A stretch of 64,000 bases of DNA from the NCBI RefSeq assembly GCF_000018865.1, contig NC_010175.1, positions 3,782,001 through 3,846,000 of the forward strand. Direction: 5' to 3'. Positions within the stretch are counted from its first letter, which is position 1; each line of letters begins with the position of its first letter. The translations under genes and the position numbers were made by a program. Source of the DNA: Chloroflexus aurantiacus J-10-fl (GTDB taxonomy: Bacteria > Chloroflexota > Chloroflexia > Chloroflexales > Chloroflexaceae). The notes beneath the pieces are model-generated. The model was given only the letters and a program-made list of their open reading frames with translations. It had not been told where the DNA came from and did no database searches. This document shows, piece after piece, positions 45,746-55,296 of this stretch.

Positions 45746-47274
45746 AAAATCCTGCCTTGACAACGGTTGAAACCCGTCCGGTCGATCCACGGCTGACCCT
45801 GGGGCTGGTCTGTCTGGCAATCTTCATCGGCGCAGTTGACCTGACGGTGATCAGTGCTGCGTTACCGAAGGTCATGATTGACCTGCGTCTTTCCCTGGAT
45901 ACGGAGTTGAATCGGGCTTCCTGGGCGGTGAGTGGCTATTTGCTGGCCTACACGGTGAGTATGACCTTTATGGGTCGGCTGTCTGATCTGTTTGGCCGGC
46001 GAATGGTGTATCTGATCTGCCTGGTCGTTTTCCTCATCGGTTCAGCCTGGGTGGCAGCCGCGCCGAATCTGACGATGCTGATTATCGGACGGGTGATTCA
46101 GGCGTTTGGGGCCGGAGCGATGGTGCCGGTCTCGATGGCCCTGGTTGGCGATCTCTTCCCGCCAGGACAACGGGCAGCCGCGCTCGGTCTGATCGGTGCC
46201 GTTGATACCGCCGGATGGATGGTCGGGCATCTCTACGGCGGCGTGCTTATGCGCATCTTTGACGACTGGCGGCTCCTGTTTTGGCTCAACCTGCCTATTG
46301 GTCTGGTCGCCCTGGCATTGACGTGGTATGCGCTGCGTCAGGTGCCGACCCCGCCGCGGGTCGGGCGTTTCGATTGGCCGGGCACGCTGTTGTTGAGCGC
46401 TAGCCTCGTTGCGTTGAATATCGGTCTGGCTGCCGGGAGCGAACTAGGCGCGACCGATTTCTACGGTGAGCGCCTGGGACCACCGCCCTACGCCGGGCCG
46501 CTGGTGATAGTGTCCCTGCTGTTGCTGGCACTCTTCGTTTGGGTCGAGCGCCGTAGTGACGATCCGCTGATTGGCCTGGAACTGTTCACCCACCGTCATA
46601 CCGCGATGGCCTGCGTGATCAACGTGATGGTTGGGTTCGGACTGGCAATTGCGATCACGAATGTACCTCTCTACATCAACACCCGTTTGTTGCTGTACCA
46701 TCCGACCGATAGCGACATTCTCCGTATCGCCGCCTGGGATGCCGGCTGGATGCTATCAGCATTAACCCTGACAATGGCGGCTGCTGCACTCCCCGGCGGA
46801 CTGCTCACCGGGCGGTTTGGAGCACGGTTGCCGGCAATGTTGGGCTTAGGACTGGCTATCATTGGCTATGGCCTGATGGCGTTTTGGGGGCCGGACGCGA
46901 CCTACCTGCGGATGGGTCTGGAACTGGCGTTGACCGGTATTGGTCTGGGCCTGGTGATTGCGCCGGTCGCCGACACAGTGATTGCCGCTGCCGGTGAAGA
47001 TCGTCGCGGTGCAGCCTCGGCTCTGGTGATCGCCCTGCGTCTGGTGGGCATGACGGTGGGTGTAGCAATCCTCACCCTGTGGGGCGTTCATCGCCAGGAC
47101 GAGCTGCGGCGGGCTGGCGCTGACAACCCGCTCGCTGTCACCGAGCCGGCTCGTTTTCTGATGGAGATTGCGGCACGGGTCATCGGGGAGACATTTCTCT
47201 TCGGGGCAGCAGCATGCCTGGTTGGCCTCCTGGCCGCCCTGGTAATGCGAGAGGTATCCGGGCGCCGAACATAG
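45742..47274 (+). CDS. MFS transporter, DHA2 (14-helix) type
   Basis: The protein of about 510 residues has a hydrophobic pattern compatible with 14 transmembrane helices. The first is LGLVCLAIFIGAVDLTVISAALPKVMIDL with the DHA2-type D-x-T-V-x-x-x-A-L-P signature. The loop motif FMGRLSDLFGRRMVYLICL is motif A, and GAVDTAGWMVGHLYGGVL is related to motif C. It probably exports a hydrophobic or lipid substrate by proton antiport. The ATG at 45742 overlaps the lipoprotein stop; another ATG at 45736 is possible. Pairing with an LprG-like protein suggests lipid export. Confidence 0.93.
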   Translation: MKNPALTTVETRPVDPRLTLGLVCLAIFIGAVDLTVISAALPKVMIDLRLSLDTELNRASWAVSGYLLAYTVSMTFMGRLSDLFGRRMVYLICLVVFLIGSAWVAAAPNLTMLIIGRVIQAFGAGAMVPVSMALVGDLFPPGQRAAALGLIGAVDTAGWMVGHLYGGVLMRIFDDWRLLFWLNLPIGLVALALTWYALRQVPTPPRVGRFDWPGTLLLSASLVALNIGLAAGSELGATDFYGERLGPPPYAGPLVIVSLLLLALFVWVERRSDDPLIGLELFTHRHTAMACVINVMVGFGLAIAITNVPLYINTRLLLYHPTDSDILRIAAWDAGWMLSALTLTMAAAALPGGLLTGRFGARLPAMLGLGLAIIGYGLMAFWGPDATYLRMGLELALTGIGLGLVIAPVADTVIAAAGEDRRGAASALVIALRLVGMTVGVAILTLWGVHRQDELRRAGADNPLAVTEPARFLMEIAARVIGETFLFGAAACLVGLLAALVMREVSGRRT

Positions 47275-47332
47275 ATGTGAATTCGTGGTATCATCATCCC
47301 ATGGTGCCATTTGCTCCGTAAGGACACACTCA

Positions 47333-47845
47333 ATGCACGATGAAGAGATCCAACGTCTCATTAACCAGTATTTGCCGATTGAAGTGCGGGCCGGGCTGCC
47401 TGACATTCGCCGGTATAGTGATGAATTGCTGATCATTCTCCACATTAGCCGTCCGGCTGAAGACATTCCACTCTTGCGTGAGCAGACGCGCCGTCAGCGG
47501 ATGCGCATTGCCCGCGAAATCGAACGCCAGACCGGTCTGCCGGTGGCCTGGGGGATGCGATCTGCTGATCACGAAGTGCTCTTTACCACACGCACAGTAC
47601 CGGTCATGACCCGTCTTGGTCGTGCCGAGCGTGAATTGCTCGATCTGCTGGTTGCGGTTGGGATTGCCGATACGCGCAGCAGTGCACTCGCCTACATTGC
47701 ACGTGCCTTTGCCTACGAACATCGTGAATGGCTGGCCGAAGCCCGCCTGGCCGTTGGGGAAATGGCTCGCGTGCGGGCGCGCCTGCACCTGCAACCACGC
47801 TCTGGGCCGCCGGTTGTGCCGCCGGAGCCAGGCGATGACGCTTGA
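47333..47845 (+). CDS. protein of unknown function
   Basis: The 170-residue protein has a first half of mixed alpha/beta (LINQYLPIEVRAGLPDIRRYSDELLIILHIS). The second half is helical (RAERELLDLLVAVGIADTRSSALAYIARAFAYEHREWLAEARLAVGEM) and resembles a ribbon-helix-helix-like or dimerisation module, followed by a Pro-rich tail. It has no signal peptide. The ATG at 47333 follows GTAAGGAC. No family is recognised; its 3' end overlaps the tRNA-Pro promoter. Confidence 0.7.
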   Translation: MHDEEIQRLINQYLPIEVRAGLPDIRRYSDELLIILHISRPAEDIPLLREQTRRQRMRIAREIERQTGLPVAWGMRSADHEVLFTTRTVPVMTRLGRAERELLDLLVAVGIADTRSSALAYIARAFAYEHREWLAEARLAVGEMARVRARLHLQPRSGPPVVPPEPGDDA

Positions 47846-47870
47846 CAAAATGGCGTCACTGCTGTTAATC
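47842..47870 (+). promoter_or_regulatory. promoter of tRNA-Pro
   Basis: TTGACA (47842-47847) is followed after 17 bp by TTAATC, 11 bp before the tRNA. The -35 overlaps the stop of the preceding gene. Confidence 0.6.
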
Positions 47871-47880
47871 TTAATGGCGT

Positions 47881-47957
47881 CGGGGCGTGGCTCAGCCTGG
47901 TAGAGCACCGCGTTTGGGACGCGGGGGTCGTGGGTTCAAATCCCTCCGCCCCGACCA
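47881..47957 (+). tRNA. tRNA-Pro (TGG)
   Basis: It begins CGGGGCGTGGCTCAGCCTGG and ends CGCCCCGACCA. Acceptor arms CGGGGCG/CGCCCCG pair, the anticodon stem CGCG/CGCG encloses TTTGGGA with anticodon TGG, and the T arm carries GGTTCAAATCC. CCA is encoded. Confidence 0.97.
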
Positions 47958-47975
47958 CATTCGCCACGTGGCAAT

Positions 47976-48004
47976 GACCGCCGACTCACAAGCGGCGGTC
48001 TTTA
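47976..48004 (+). terminator. hairpin terminator after tRNA-Pro
   Basis: GACCGCCG/CGGCGGTC (8-bp perfect stem, 9-nt loop) runs into TTTA. It lies 18 nt after the tRNA and 15 nt before the response-regulator gene, so it may also tune read-through. Confidence 0.75.
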
Positions 48005-48018
48005 TGTGTGGAGTAACT

Positions 48019-48717
48019 ATGGCGACGGTTCTCATCGTCGAAGACGAAACCACGTTGGCCGAGACACTACGCTACAACCTCGAACGCGAAGGCTATTCCG
48101 TCATTGTCGCCGGTGATGGTGTTCAGGGTCTCGACCGTGCTCGCCGTGATCAACCCGATCTCGTTGTCCTCGACATTATGCTCCCCCGTCTTGACGGCTT
48201 CTCGGTCTGTCGGATTCTGCGTCAAGAGAGCGATGTACCGATCATCATGCTCACGGCTCGTCAGGACGAGGTTGATCGGATTGCCGGTCTGGAACTGGGG
48301 GCTGATGACTACATGGGCAAGCCGTTTAGCCTCGGCGAGTTCCTTGCTCGTGTGCGGGCGATCCTGCGGCGCAGCGAACGACAGCCTCATTCGATTGTAC
48401 GTGAAGTGCTAGAGGCCGGGGCGATCCGGGTGGACACCAGCAGCCGTCGGGCCTGGCGGAATGGGCAGGAACTGAATCTCCCGCAGAAAGAATTCGATCT
48501 GCTCACCTGTCTGATGCGTAATCGTGGGATTGCCCTGACGCGCGATCTGCTGCTCGAACGGGTATGGGGACAGGACTTCATCGGTGATAGTCGCACTGTC
48601 GATGTCCATATCCGCTGGCTGCGCGAGAAGATAGAGCCAGACCCTGGCAAACCGGTTTATATCCAGACGGTGCGAGGGGTTGGGTATCGGTTTGAACCGC
48701 CATCTGATGATGCGTAA
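48019..48717 (+). CDS. OmpR/PhoB-family response regulator
   Basis: The 232-residue protein has a receiver domain with acidic pocket VEDE, phosphoacceptor Asp52 in VVLDIMLPRLDG, LTAR and KPFSLGEF. The C-terminal winged-helix DNA-binding domain includes LPQKEFDLLTCLMRNRGIALTRDLLLERVWG and RTVDVHIRWLREKIEPDPGKPVYIQTVRGVGYRF. It is the partner of the histidine kinase that starts 9 nt after its stop. PhoB is the nearest well-known relative, but the signal is not shown by context. Confidence 0.96.
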   Translation: MATVLIVEDETTLAETLRYNLEREGYSVIVAGDGVQGLDRARRDQPDLVVLDIMLPRLDGFSVCRILRQESDVPIIMLTARQDEVDRIAGLELGADDYMGKPFSLGEFLARVRAILRRSERQPHSIVREVLEAGAIRVDTSSRRAWRNGQELNLPQKEFDLLTCLMRNRGIALTRDLLLERVWGQDFIGDSRTVDVHIRWLREKIEPDPGKPVYIQTVRGVGYRFEPPSDDA

Positions 48718-48726
48718 ATTGCACCA

Positions 48727-50004
48727 ATGATGCTGCTCGAATGGATGCTGATGGTAGCGACGATTGCACTGGCGGTTGGGTTTATCGTCAGTATGTATCG
48801 CCGACATCAGAAGAGCCATTCATCATTGGTTGACCATCCCTCTCCGCCCGGTACTCAGGAACACTCCATGATCTCATCTGCCAGATCAGAAACGATAACG
48901 TCCGATTCGCATCTTGCGTTGTTAGCCATTCATCGTCAGCCGCTCTTTCTGGCGCTGGCAGCAGCGATTGATACCGGTGTGATTGTGATCAATACCGAAC
49001 GTCGTATTGTCTTTCACAACGACACCGCGCTGCATCTCCTGGCTACTCAATCGCCGATGCAAGACAGCGGCCTGATTACACTGCTCCGCGATCATCAAGC
49101 CGATCAGTTAGCCTCTGATGTGCTTAGCGATGGAGAACATCGTGAATTGACGATCCGTCCAATCGCAACCGGGCGGACATTACATTTGCACTACGTGCCA
49201 TTGCGGGAAGGGGGCGGAAAACCGGTTGGCGCTCTGATCACGATTCGCGACCTGACGCAAATCAGTATGCTTGAACGTGCGCGGCGTGATCTGGTGGCGA
49301 ATGTATCGCACGAGTTGCGCACGCCACTGGCTTCGCTTAAGTTGCTGGTGGAGACCGTACAATCAGCACCACCCCCCGATATTGCCAGCCGTATGCTGGA
49401 GCAGATGGCGCAAGAGATTGATGCCGTCACGCAACTGGTTGACGAATTGCACGAGCTTTCCCGCCTTGAGTCGGGGCGGGTCTCGCTCAAGCTGGAACCG
49501 TTACCGGTCTGGCCGGTGATCGAACGTGCCGTTGAGCGCATTCGACCCCAGGCTGATCGTAAACAACAAGTGATCTGCGTCGAGCCGGCGGCTGATTTGC
49601 CACTGGCATTGATGGACGGTGATCGAATTGGTCAGGTATTGTTGAATCTGCTCCACAATGCGGTGAAGTTTACACCTGAAGGTGGAACCATCACGGTAGC
49701 GGCTGAGGTGCTGACCCTGCGTGATGATGAACAACCGTCACGGCCTGATCGTCCTCCGCATCCGGCGGGGACGTGGTTACTGATCAGGGTCAGCGACACC
49801 GGCATCGGAATTCCCAATCGCGATATTCAACGCATCTTCGAGCGCTTCTACAAAGTTGACCGGGCGCGCACCCGCCACGCTGGAGGTACCGGGTTGGGTC
49901 TGGCAATTGCCAAGCACCTGGTCGAGGGCCACGGTGGCCGCATCTGGGCGAGCAGTCAGGAAGGACACGGCTCGACCTTCTGGTTTACGCTACCGGCAGC
50001 GTAG
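48727..50004 (+). CDS. PhoR-like sensor histidine kinase
   Basis: The 425-residue protein has one N-terminal transmembrane helix (MLMVATIALAVGFIVSMY), then a PAS-like domain (IDTGVIVINTERRIVFHNDTALHLLA ... LRDHQADQLASDVL ... GALITIRDLTQ). The dimerisation/phosphoacceptor helix has His195 in VSHELRTPLASLKLLVE, and the ATPase domain shows N-box LLNLLHNAVKF, G1 ISDTGIG-like VSDTGIGIP and G2 GGTGLGLAIAKHLVE. It lacks a large periplasmic sensor, as in PhoR-type kinases that sense through PAS or partners. It forms an operon with the response regulator. Confidence 0.95.
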   Translation: MMLLEWMLMVATIALAVGFIVSMYRRHQKSHSSLVDHPSPPGTQEHSMISSARSETITSDSHLALLAIHRQPLFLALAAAIDTGVIVINTERRIVFHNDTALHLLATQSPMQDSGLITLLRDHQADQLASDVLSDGEHRELTIRPIATGRTLHLHYVPLREGGGKPVGALITIRDLTQISMLERARRDLVANVSHELRTPLASLKLLVETVQSAPPPDIASRMLEQMAQEIDAVTQLVDELHELSRLESGRVSLKLEPLPVWPVIERAVERIRPQADRKQQVICVEPAADLPLALMDGDRIGQVLLNLLHNAVKFTPEGGTITVAAEVLTLRDDEQPSRPDRPPHPAGTWLLIRVSDTGIGIPNRDIQRIFERFYKVDRARTRHAGGTGLGLAIAKHLVEGHGGRIWASSQEGHGSTFWFTLPAA

Positions 50005-50085
50005 AGTGGGTGCTATTGGGAGGGCAACGTCAGGGTTGTTCTGCATGGTATCTGCCGTGATCCTTACGCCGTACCCTTCAGCGCT

Positions 50086-50233
50086 CTACTGTGGTGCACA
50101 AACAATGGCCCTGGGAGCGTGCGCCTCCGGCGCGCTGATCACTTGCCACAGCTCACCGTGCCCGCTTCCAGCGGGGGATCGCCCCCACGAATCGGTACGC
50201 GACAGCGGAAGCCACATTCCCGCCCCCAGCGGG
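50086..50233 (+). repeat. left flanking direct repeat of the satellite array
   Basis: This stretch (CCCTGGGAGCGTGCGCCTCC ... CGACAGCGGAAGCCACATTC ... CCGCCCCCAGCGGG) is closely repeated in the same orientation at about 54180-54335, on the other side of the ten-unit array. Confidence 0.85.
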
Positions 50234-53200
50234 CTATGCACTACCCATAACTTGTGTCAACCACGTGCGTATCAGCGCGTGTGTATCGCTATTGGTGCTG
50301 GTTTGAGCGACTGGCCCGGTGGCAGTGCGCTGCTCAAGCCGTGCCGGCGCGTGCTGATTGATTGCCTTGCCCGCCCGTCATGCGCGTGTCGCGCAGTTTG
50401 GAGTGCGGCAGCATGGCTGCCGCGCCAGCCGCGCTCTCGATCCGGCGCGTGGCATACTGTTACCCATCCTGGTCACGGGGGTGCTGGATGGGATCGTGCC
50501 GATCATCGCGTCCGTCAGGCATGCATGCGATCCCTGCGCGTAGACGGGTATGTTGCAAAAGATTTGTGCCTGCGCACCAGCGGCCACGGCCTGCCCTGAC
50601 GGCGGTCTATGCATTACCCACAACTGGTGTTAACCACGTGCGTATCAGCGGGTGTGTATCGCTATTGGTGCTGGTTTGAGCGACTGGCCCGGTGGCAGTT
50701 CGCTGCTCAAGCCGTGCCGGCGCGTGCTGGATTGATTGCCTTGCCCGCCCGTCATGCGCGTGTCGCGCGGTGTGGAGTGCGGCAGCATGGCTGCCGCGCC
50801 AGCCGCGCTCTCGATCCGGCGCGTGGCATACTGTTACCCATCCTGGTCACGGGGGTGCTGGATGGGATCGTGCCGACCATCGCGTCCGTCAGGCATGCAT
50901 GCGATCCCTGCGCGTAGACGGGTATGTTGCAAAAGATTTGTGCCTGCGCACCAGCGGCCACGGCCAGCCCTGACGGCGGTCTATGCATTACCCACAACTG
51001 GTGTTAACCACGTGCGTATCAGCGGGTGTGTATCGCTATTGGTGCTGGTTTGAGCGACTGGCCCGGTGGCAGTGCGCTGCTCAAGCCGTGCCGGCGCGTG
51101 CTGGATTGATTGCCTTGCCCGCCCGTCATGCGCGTGTCGCGCAGTGTGGAGTGCGGCAGCCATGCTGCCGCGCCAGCCGCGCTCTCGATCCGGCGCGTGG
51201 CATACTGTTACCCATCCTGGTCACGGGGGTGCTGGATGGGATCGTGCCGATCATCGCGTCCGTCAGGCATGCATGCGATCCCTGCGCGTAGACGGGTATG
51301 TTGCAAGAGATTTGTGCCTGCGCACCAGCGGCCACGGCCAGCCCTGACGGCGGTCTATGCATTACCCACAACTGGTGTCAACCACGTGCGTATCAGCGGG
51401 TGTGTATCGCTATTGGTGCTGGTTTGAGCGACTGGCCCGGTGGCAGTGCGCTGCTCAAGCCGTGCCGGCGCGTGCTGGATTGATTGCCTTGCCCGCCCGT
51501 CATGCGCGTGTCGCGCAGTGTGGAGTGCGGCAGCCATGCTGCCGCGCCAGCCGCGCTCTCGATCCGGCGCGTGGCATACTGTTACCCATCCTGGTCACGG
51601 GGGTGCTGGATGGGATCGTGCCGATCATCGCGTCCGTCAGGCATGCATGCGATCCCTGCGCGTAGACGGGTATGTTGCAAGAGATTTGTGCCTGCGCACC
51701 AGCGGCCACGGCCAGCCCTGACGGCGGTCTATGCATTACCCACAACTGGTGTCAACCACGTGCGTATCAGCGGGTGTGTATCGCTATTGGTGCTGGTTTG
51801 AGCGACTGGCCCGGTGGCAGTGCGCTGCTCAAGCCGTGCCGGCGCGTGCTGATTGATTGCCTTGCCCGCCCGTCATGCGCGTGTCGCGCAGTTTGGAGTG
51901 CGGCAGCCATGCTGCCGCGCCAGCCGCGCTCTCGATCCGGCGCGTGGCATACTGTTACCCATCCTGGTCACGGGGGTGCTGGATGGGATCGTGCCGACCA
52001 TCGCGTCCGTCAGGCATGCATGCGATCCCTGCGCGTAGACGGGTATGTTGCAAAAGATTTGTGCCTGCGCACCAGCGGCCATGGCCAGCCCTGACGGCGG
52101 TCTATGCATTACCCACAACTGGTGTTAACCACGTGCGTATCAGCGGGTGTGTATCGCTATTGGTGCTGGTTTGAGCGACTGGCCCGGTGGCAGTGCGCTG
52201 CTCCAGCCGTGGTATCACGTGCTGAATGGGTTGCCTTACACGCGCATCATGTGTGTGTCGCGCGGTGTGGAGTGCGGCAGCCATGCTGCCGCGCCAGCCG
52301 CGCTCTCGATCCGGCGCGTGGCATACTGTTACCCATCCTGGTCACGGGGGTGCTGGATGGGATCGTGCCGATCATCGCGTCCGTCAGGCATGCATGCGAT
52401 CCCTGCGCGTAGACGGGTATGTTGCAAGAGATTTGTGCCTGCGCACCAGCGGCCATGGCCAGCCCCTGACGGCGGTCTATGCATTACCCACAACTGGTGT
52501 TAACTACGTGCGTATCAGCGGGTATAACCGCTATGGGTGCTGTTGTGGGCGACTGACCCGGTGGCGGGGCGCTGCTCCAGCCGTGGTATCACGTGCTGAA
52601 TGGGTTGCCTTACACGCGCATCATGTGTGTGTCGCGCGGTGTGGAGTGCGGCAGCCATGCTGCCGCGCCAGCCGCGCTCTCGATCCGGCGCGTGGCATAC
52701 TGTTACCCATCCTGGTCACGGGGGTGCTGGATGGGATCGTGCCGATCATCGCGTCCGTCAGGCATGCATGCGATCCCTGCGCGTAGACGGGTATGTTGCA
52801 AGAGATTTGTGCCTGCGCACCAGCGGCCACGGCCAGCCCTGACGGCGGTCTATGCATTACCCACAACTGGTGTTAACCACGTGCGTATCAGCGGGTGTGT
52901 ATCGCTATTGGTGCTGGTTTGAGCGACTGGCCCGGTGGCAGTGCGCTGCTCCAGCCGTGGTATCACGTGCTGAATGGGTTGCCTTACACGCGCATCATGT
53001 GTGTGTCGCGCGGTGTGGAGTGCGGCAGCCATGCTGCCGCGCCAGCCGCGCTCTCGATCCGGCGCGTGGCATACTGTTACCCATCCTGGTCACGGGGGTG
53101 CTGGATGGGATCGTGCCGATCATCGCGTCCGTCAGGCATGCATGCGATCCCTGCGCGTAGACGGGTATGTTGCAAAAGATTTGTGCCTGCGCACCAGCGG

Positions 53201-53971
53201 CCATGGCCAGCCCCTGACGGCGGTCTATGCATTACCCACAACTGGTGTTAACTACGTGCGTATCAGCGGGTATAACCGCTATGGGTGCTGTTGTGGGCGA
53301 CTGGCCCGGTGGCAGTGCGCTGCTCCAGCCGTGCCGGCGCGTGCTGGATTGATTGCCTTGCCCGCCCGTCATGCGCGTGTTGCGCAGTTTGGAGTGCGGC
53401 AGCCATGCTGCCGCGCCAGCCGCGCTCTCGATCCGGCGCGTGGCATACTGTTACCCATCCTGGTCACGGGGGTGCTGGATGGGATCGTGCCGACCATCGC
53501 GTCCGTCAGGCATGCATGCGATCCCTGCGCGTAGACGGGTATGTTGCAAAAGATTTGTGCCTGCGCACCAGCGGCCACGGCCAGCCCTGACGGCGGTCTA
53601 TGCATTACCCACAACTGGTGTTAACCACGTGCGTATCAGCGGGTGTGTATCGCTATTGGTGCTGGTTTGAGCGACTGGCCCGGTGGCAGTGCGCTGCTCA
53701 AGCCGTGCCGGCGCGTGCTGGATTGATTGCCTTGCCCGCCCGTCATGCGCGTGTCGCGCAGTGTGGAGTGCGGCAGCCATGCTGCCGCGCCAGCCGCGCT
53801 CTCGATCCGGCGCGTGGCATACTGTTACCCATCCTGGTCACGGGGGTGCTGGATGGGATCGTGCCGATCATCGCGTCCGTCAGGCATGCATGCGATCCCT
53901 GCGCGTAGACGGGTATGTTGCAAGAGATTTGTGCCTGCGCACCAGCGGCCACGGCCAGCCCTGACGGCGGT
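50234..53971 (+). repeat. ten-unit tandem array of a 374-bp repeat
   Basis: The core GGAGTGCGGCAGC recurs at 50400, 50774, 51148, 51522, 51895, 52269, 52643, 53017, 53391 and 53765, a period of 374 bp (once 373). Each unit runs from CTATGCA to GACGGCGGT. Units are near-identical and differ mainly at a few diagnostic sites and one exchanged block. Each contains a hairpin GCGGCAG/CTGCCGC. Since 374 is not a multiple of three, no reading frame persists across units, and the many small open frames have no ribosome-binding sites. I see no coding capacity. Confidence 0.95.
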
Positions 53972-54179
53972 GGCGATGATGCCTCCACGCAGGCTGGAAG
54001 CCCGCGCCACGGGGAACGCTTACAGCCTGATCTAACGCAGGGTGACATGTGGGTGATGTATAGCCCAGCGGGGACGAGTGAGTATAGGGCGTGTCGCAGC
54101 ACACTGCTAGACGCAGCACCATCTTCACCCTCGCTACCTGTGACCCTCACGCTGAACCTGACATCGGCGCTCTTGAGCG

Positions 54180-54335
54180 CTCCATCGTGGCGCACAAGCA
54201 CTGGTACGCCCTGGGAGCGCGCGCCTCCGGTGCGCTGACCACTTGCAACCGCCTGCCGTGCTCGCTTCCAGCGGGGTATCGCACCCACGAACCGGTGCGC
54301 GACAGCGGAAGTCATATTCCCGCCCCCAGCGGGGG
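54180..54335 (+). repeat. right flanking direct repeat of the satellite array
   Basis: This matches 50086-50233 along its length (CCCTGGGAGCGCGCGCCTCC ... GCGACAGCGGAAGTCATATTC ... CCGCCCCCAGCGGGGGCG) at roughly 80-85% by eye. The stretch between the array and this copy (53972-54179) shows nothing recognisable. Confidence 0.85.
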
Positions 54336-54345
54336 CGGGCGAGGG

Positions 54346-54515
54346 TGGGGGCGTGTTGTGGCGTTTGGAGTGCGGCAGCCATGCTTGCTGCCGCTCCAAC
54401 CGTGCTCACGATCCGGCGCGTGTTATGACGTTGATCCTGCTGGTCACGGGGATGCTGGGTGGACTCATCACGATTATGGAGTCTGTCAGTAGTTAATGAG
54501 ATAACTTCTACCCAC
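54346..54515 (+). repeat. dispersed hairpin element, diverged copy
   Basis: It contains GGAGTGCGGCAGCCATGCTTG (a longer-looped version of the array hairpin, core at 54367) and GATCCGGCGCGTG, and ends GAGATAACTTCTACCCA. The last bases, read on the minus strand, supply the TAG stop of the permease gene at 54508. Confidence 0.8.
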
Positions 54516-55266
54516 GCACGAAAAACCAGATCGTAAGCCCGATACTCAACCAGACCACGGCAGTTCGTACCCGCCCGGCATCAATCCGCCGCGCGATTGC
54601 CGCACCGCCGTAACCACCAACAATTGCGCCGCCAATCATCACCAGTGCCGGCATCCAGGCAATCAGACCGGTGGCAACGAAGGTCACAACCGCGATCCCA
54701 TTCACCAGCGCGGCCTGCAGAGTCTTTAGTGCGTTCATCCGATGGATATTGTCGTAGCCAAGCAACGACAGAGCTGCCAGGGTCAAAATGCCTAACCCGG
54801 CACCAAAAAAGCCACCGTAAATGGCAATCGCGACATAAACGATCACAACCAGCAAGCGCTGGCTACCGCCATGGGTGCCTGCCACATAACGGGTCAAGCG
54901 CGTGATCTGCGGACTAAACGTAAAGATCAGGGTCGCAAAAAGCAACAGATAGGGGATCAAGGCGGTAAATCGTCGCTCGTCGGTATAGAGCAACAGAACC
55001 GCCCCAACCAATCCACCGATCAGACTCAGCCCGCTGAAGAGCCAGATGTCACGTTGCTGACCGTGCAGTTCCTGTCGGTACGCACCAACACTGGCCAGCG
55101 TTCCCGGCCAGAGGGCCAGCGCATTAGTGGCATTGGCAACAATCGGTGGTACGCCGGCCACCAGCAGGGCCGGAAACGAAAAGAAGCTACCGCCGCCGGC
55201 AATGGCATTGAGCGCACCGGCTAGCAGTGCTGCACCAAAGATCAAACCGAGATCGAACACGTCCAT
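54508..55266 (-). CDS. TauE/SafE (TSUP) family membrane permease
   Basis: The protein of about 252 residues has about seven to eight transmembrane helices and the family features GLIFGAALLAGALNAIAGGGSFFSFPALL and VGAYRQEL in the first half, repeated in the second half (GIGGG-like FFGAGLGILTLAALSLLGYDNIHRMNALKTLQAALVNGIAV). TSUP proteins move sulphite, sulphonates or other organic anions. The ATG at 55266 follows AAAGGTG; a GTG 12 nt upstream is in frame. It lies next to a FadR-type regulator on the same strand, which may control it. Confidence 0.93.
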   Translation of the reverse strand: MDVFDLGLIFGAALLAGALNAIAGGGSFFSFPALLVAGVPPIVANATNALALWPGTLASVGAYRQELHGQQRDIWLFSGLSLIGGLVGAVLLLYTDERRFTALIPYLLLFATLIFTFSPQITRLTRYVAGTHGGSQRLLVVIVYVAIAIYGGFFGAGLGILTLAALSLLGYDNIHRMNALKTLQAALVNGIAVVTFVATGLIAWMPALVMIGGAIVGGYGGAAIARRIDAGRVRTAVVWLSIGLTIWFFVRG

Positions 55267-55296
55267 AGTACACAACACCTTTCAATTCATCTGATG

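Noticed and set aside
50234-53971. CRISPR array
   Set aside because: The repeating unit is 374 bp with no short constant repeat alternating with unique spacers, and no cas genes are nearby.
50358-54035. Family of small proteins of about 102-105 residues encoded by each array unit
   Set aside because: Open frames exist in several phases on both strands of every unit, have no ribosome-binding sites, and change phase between units because 374 is not divisible by three.
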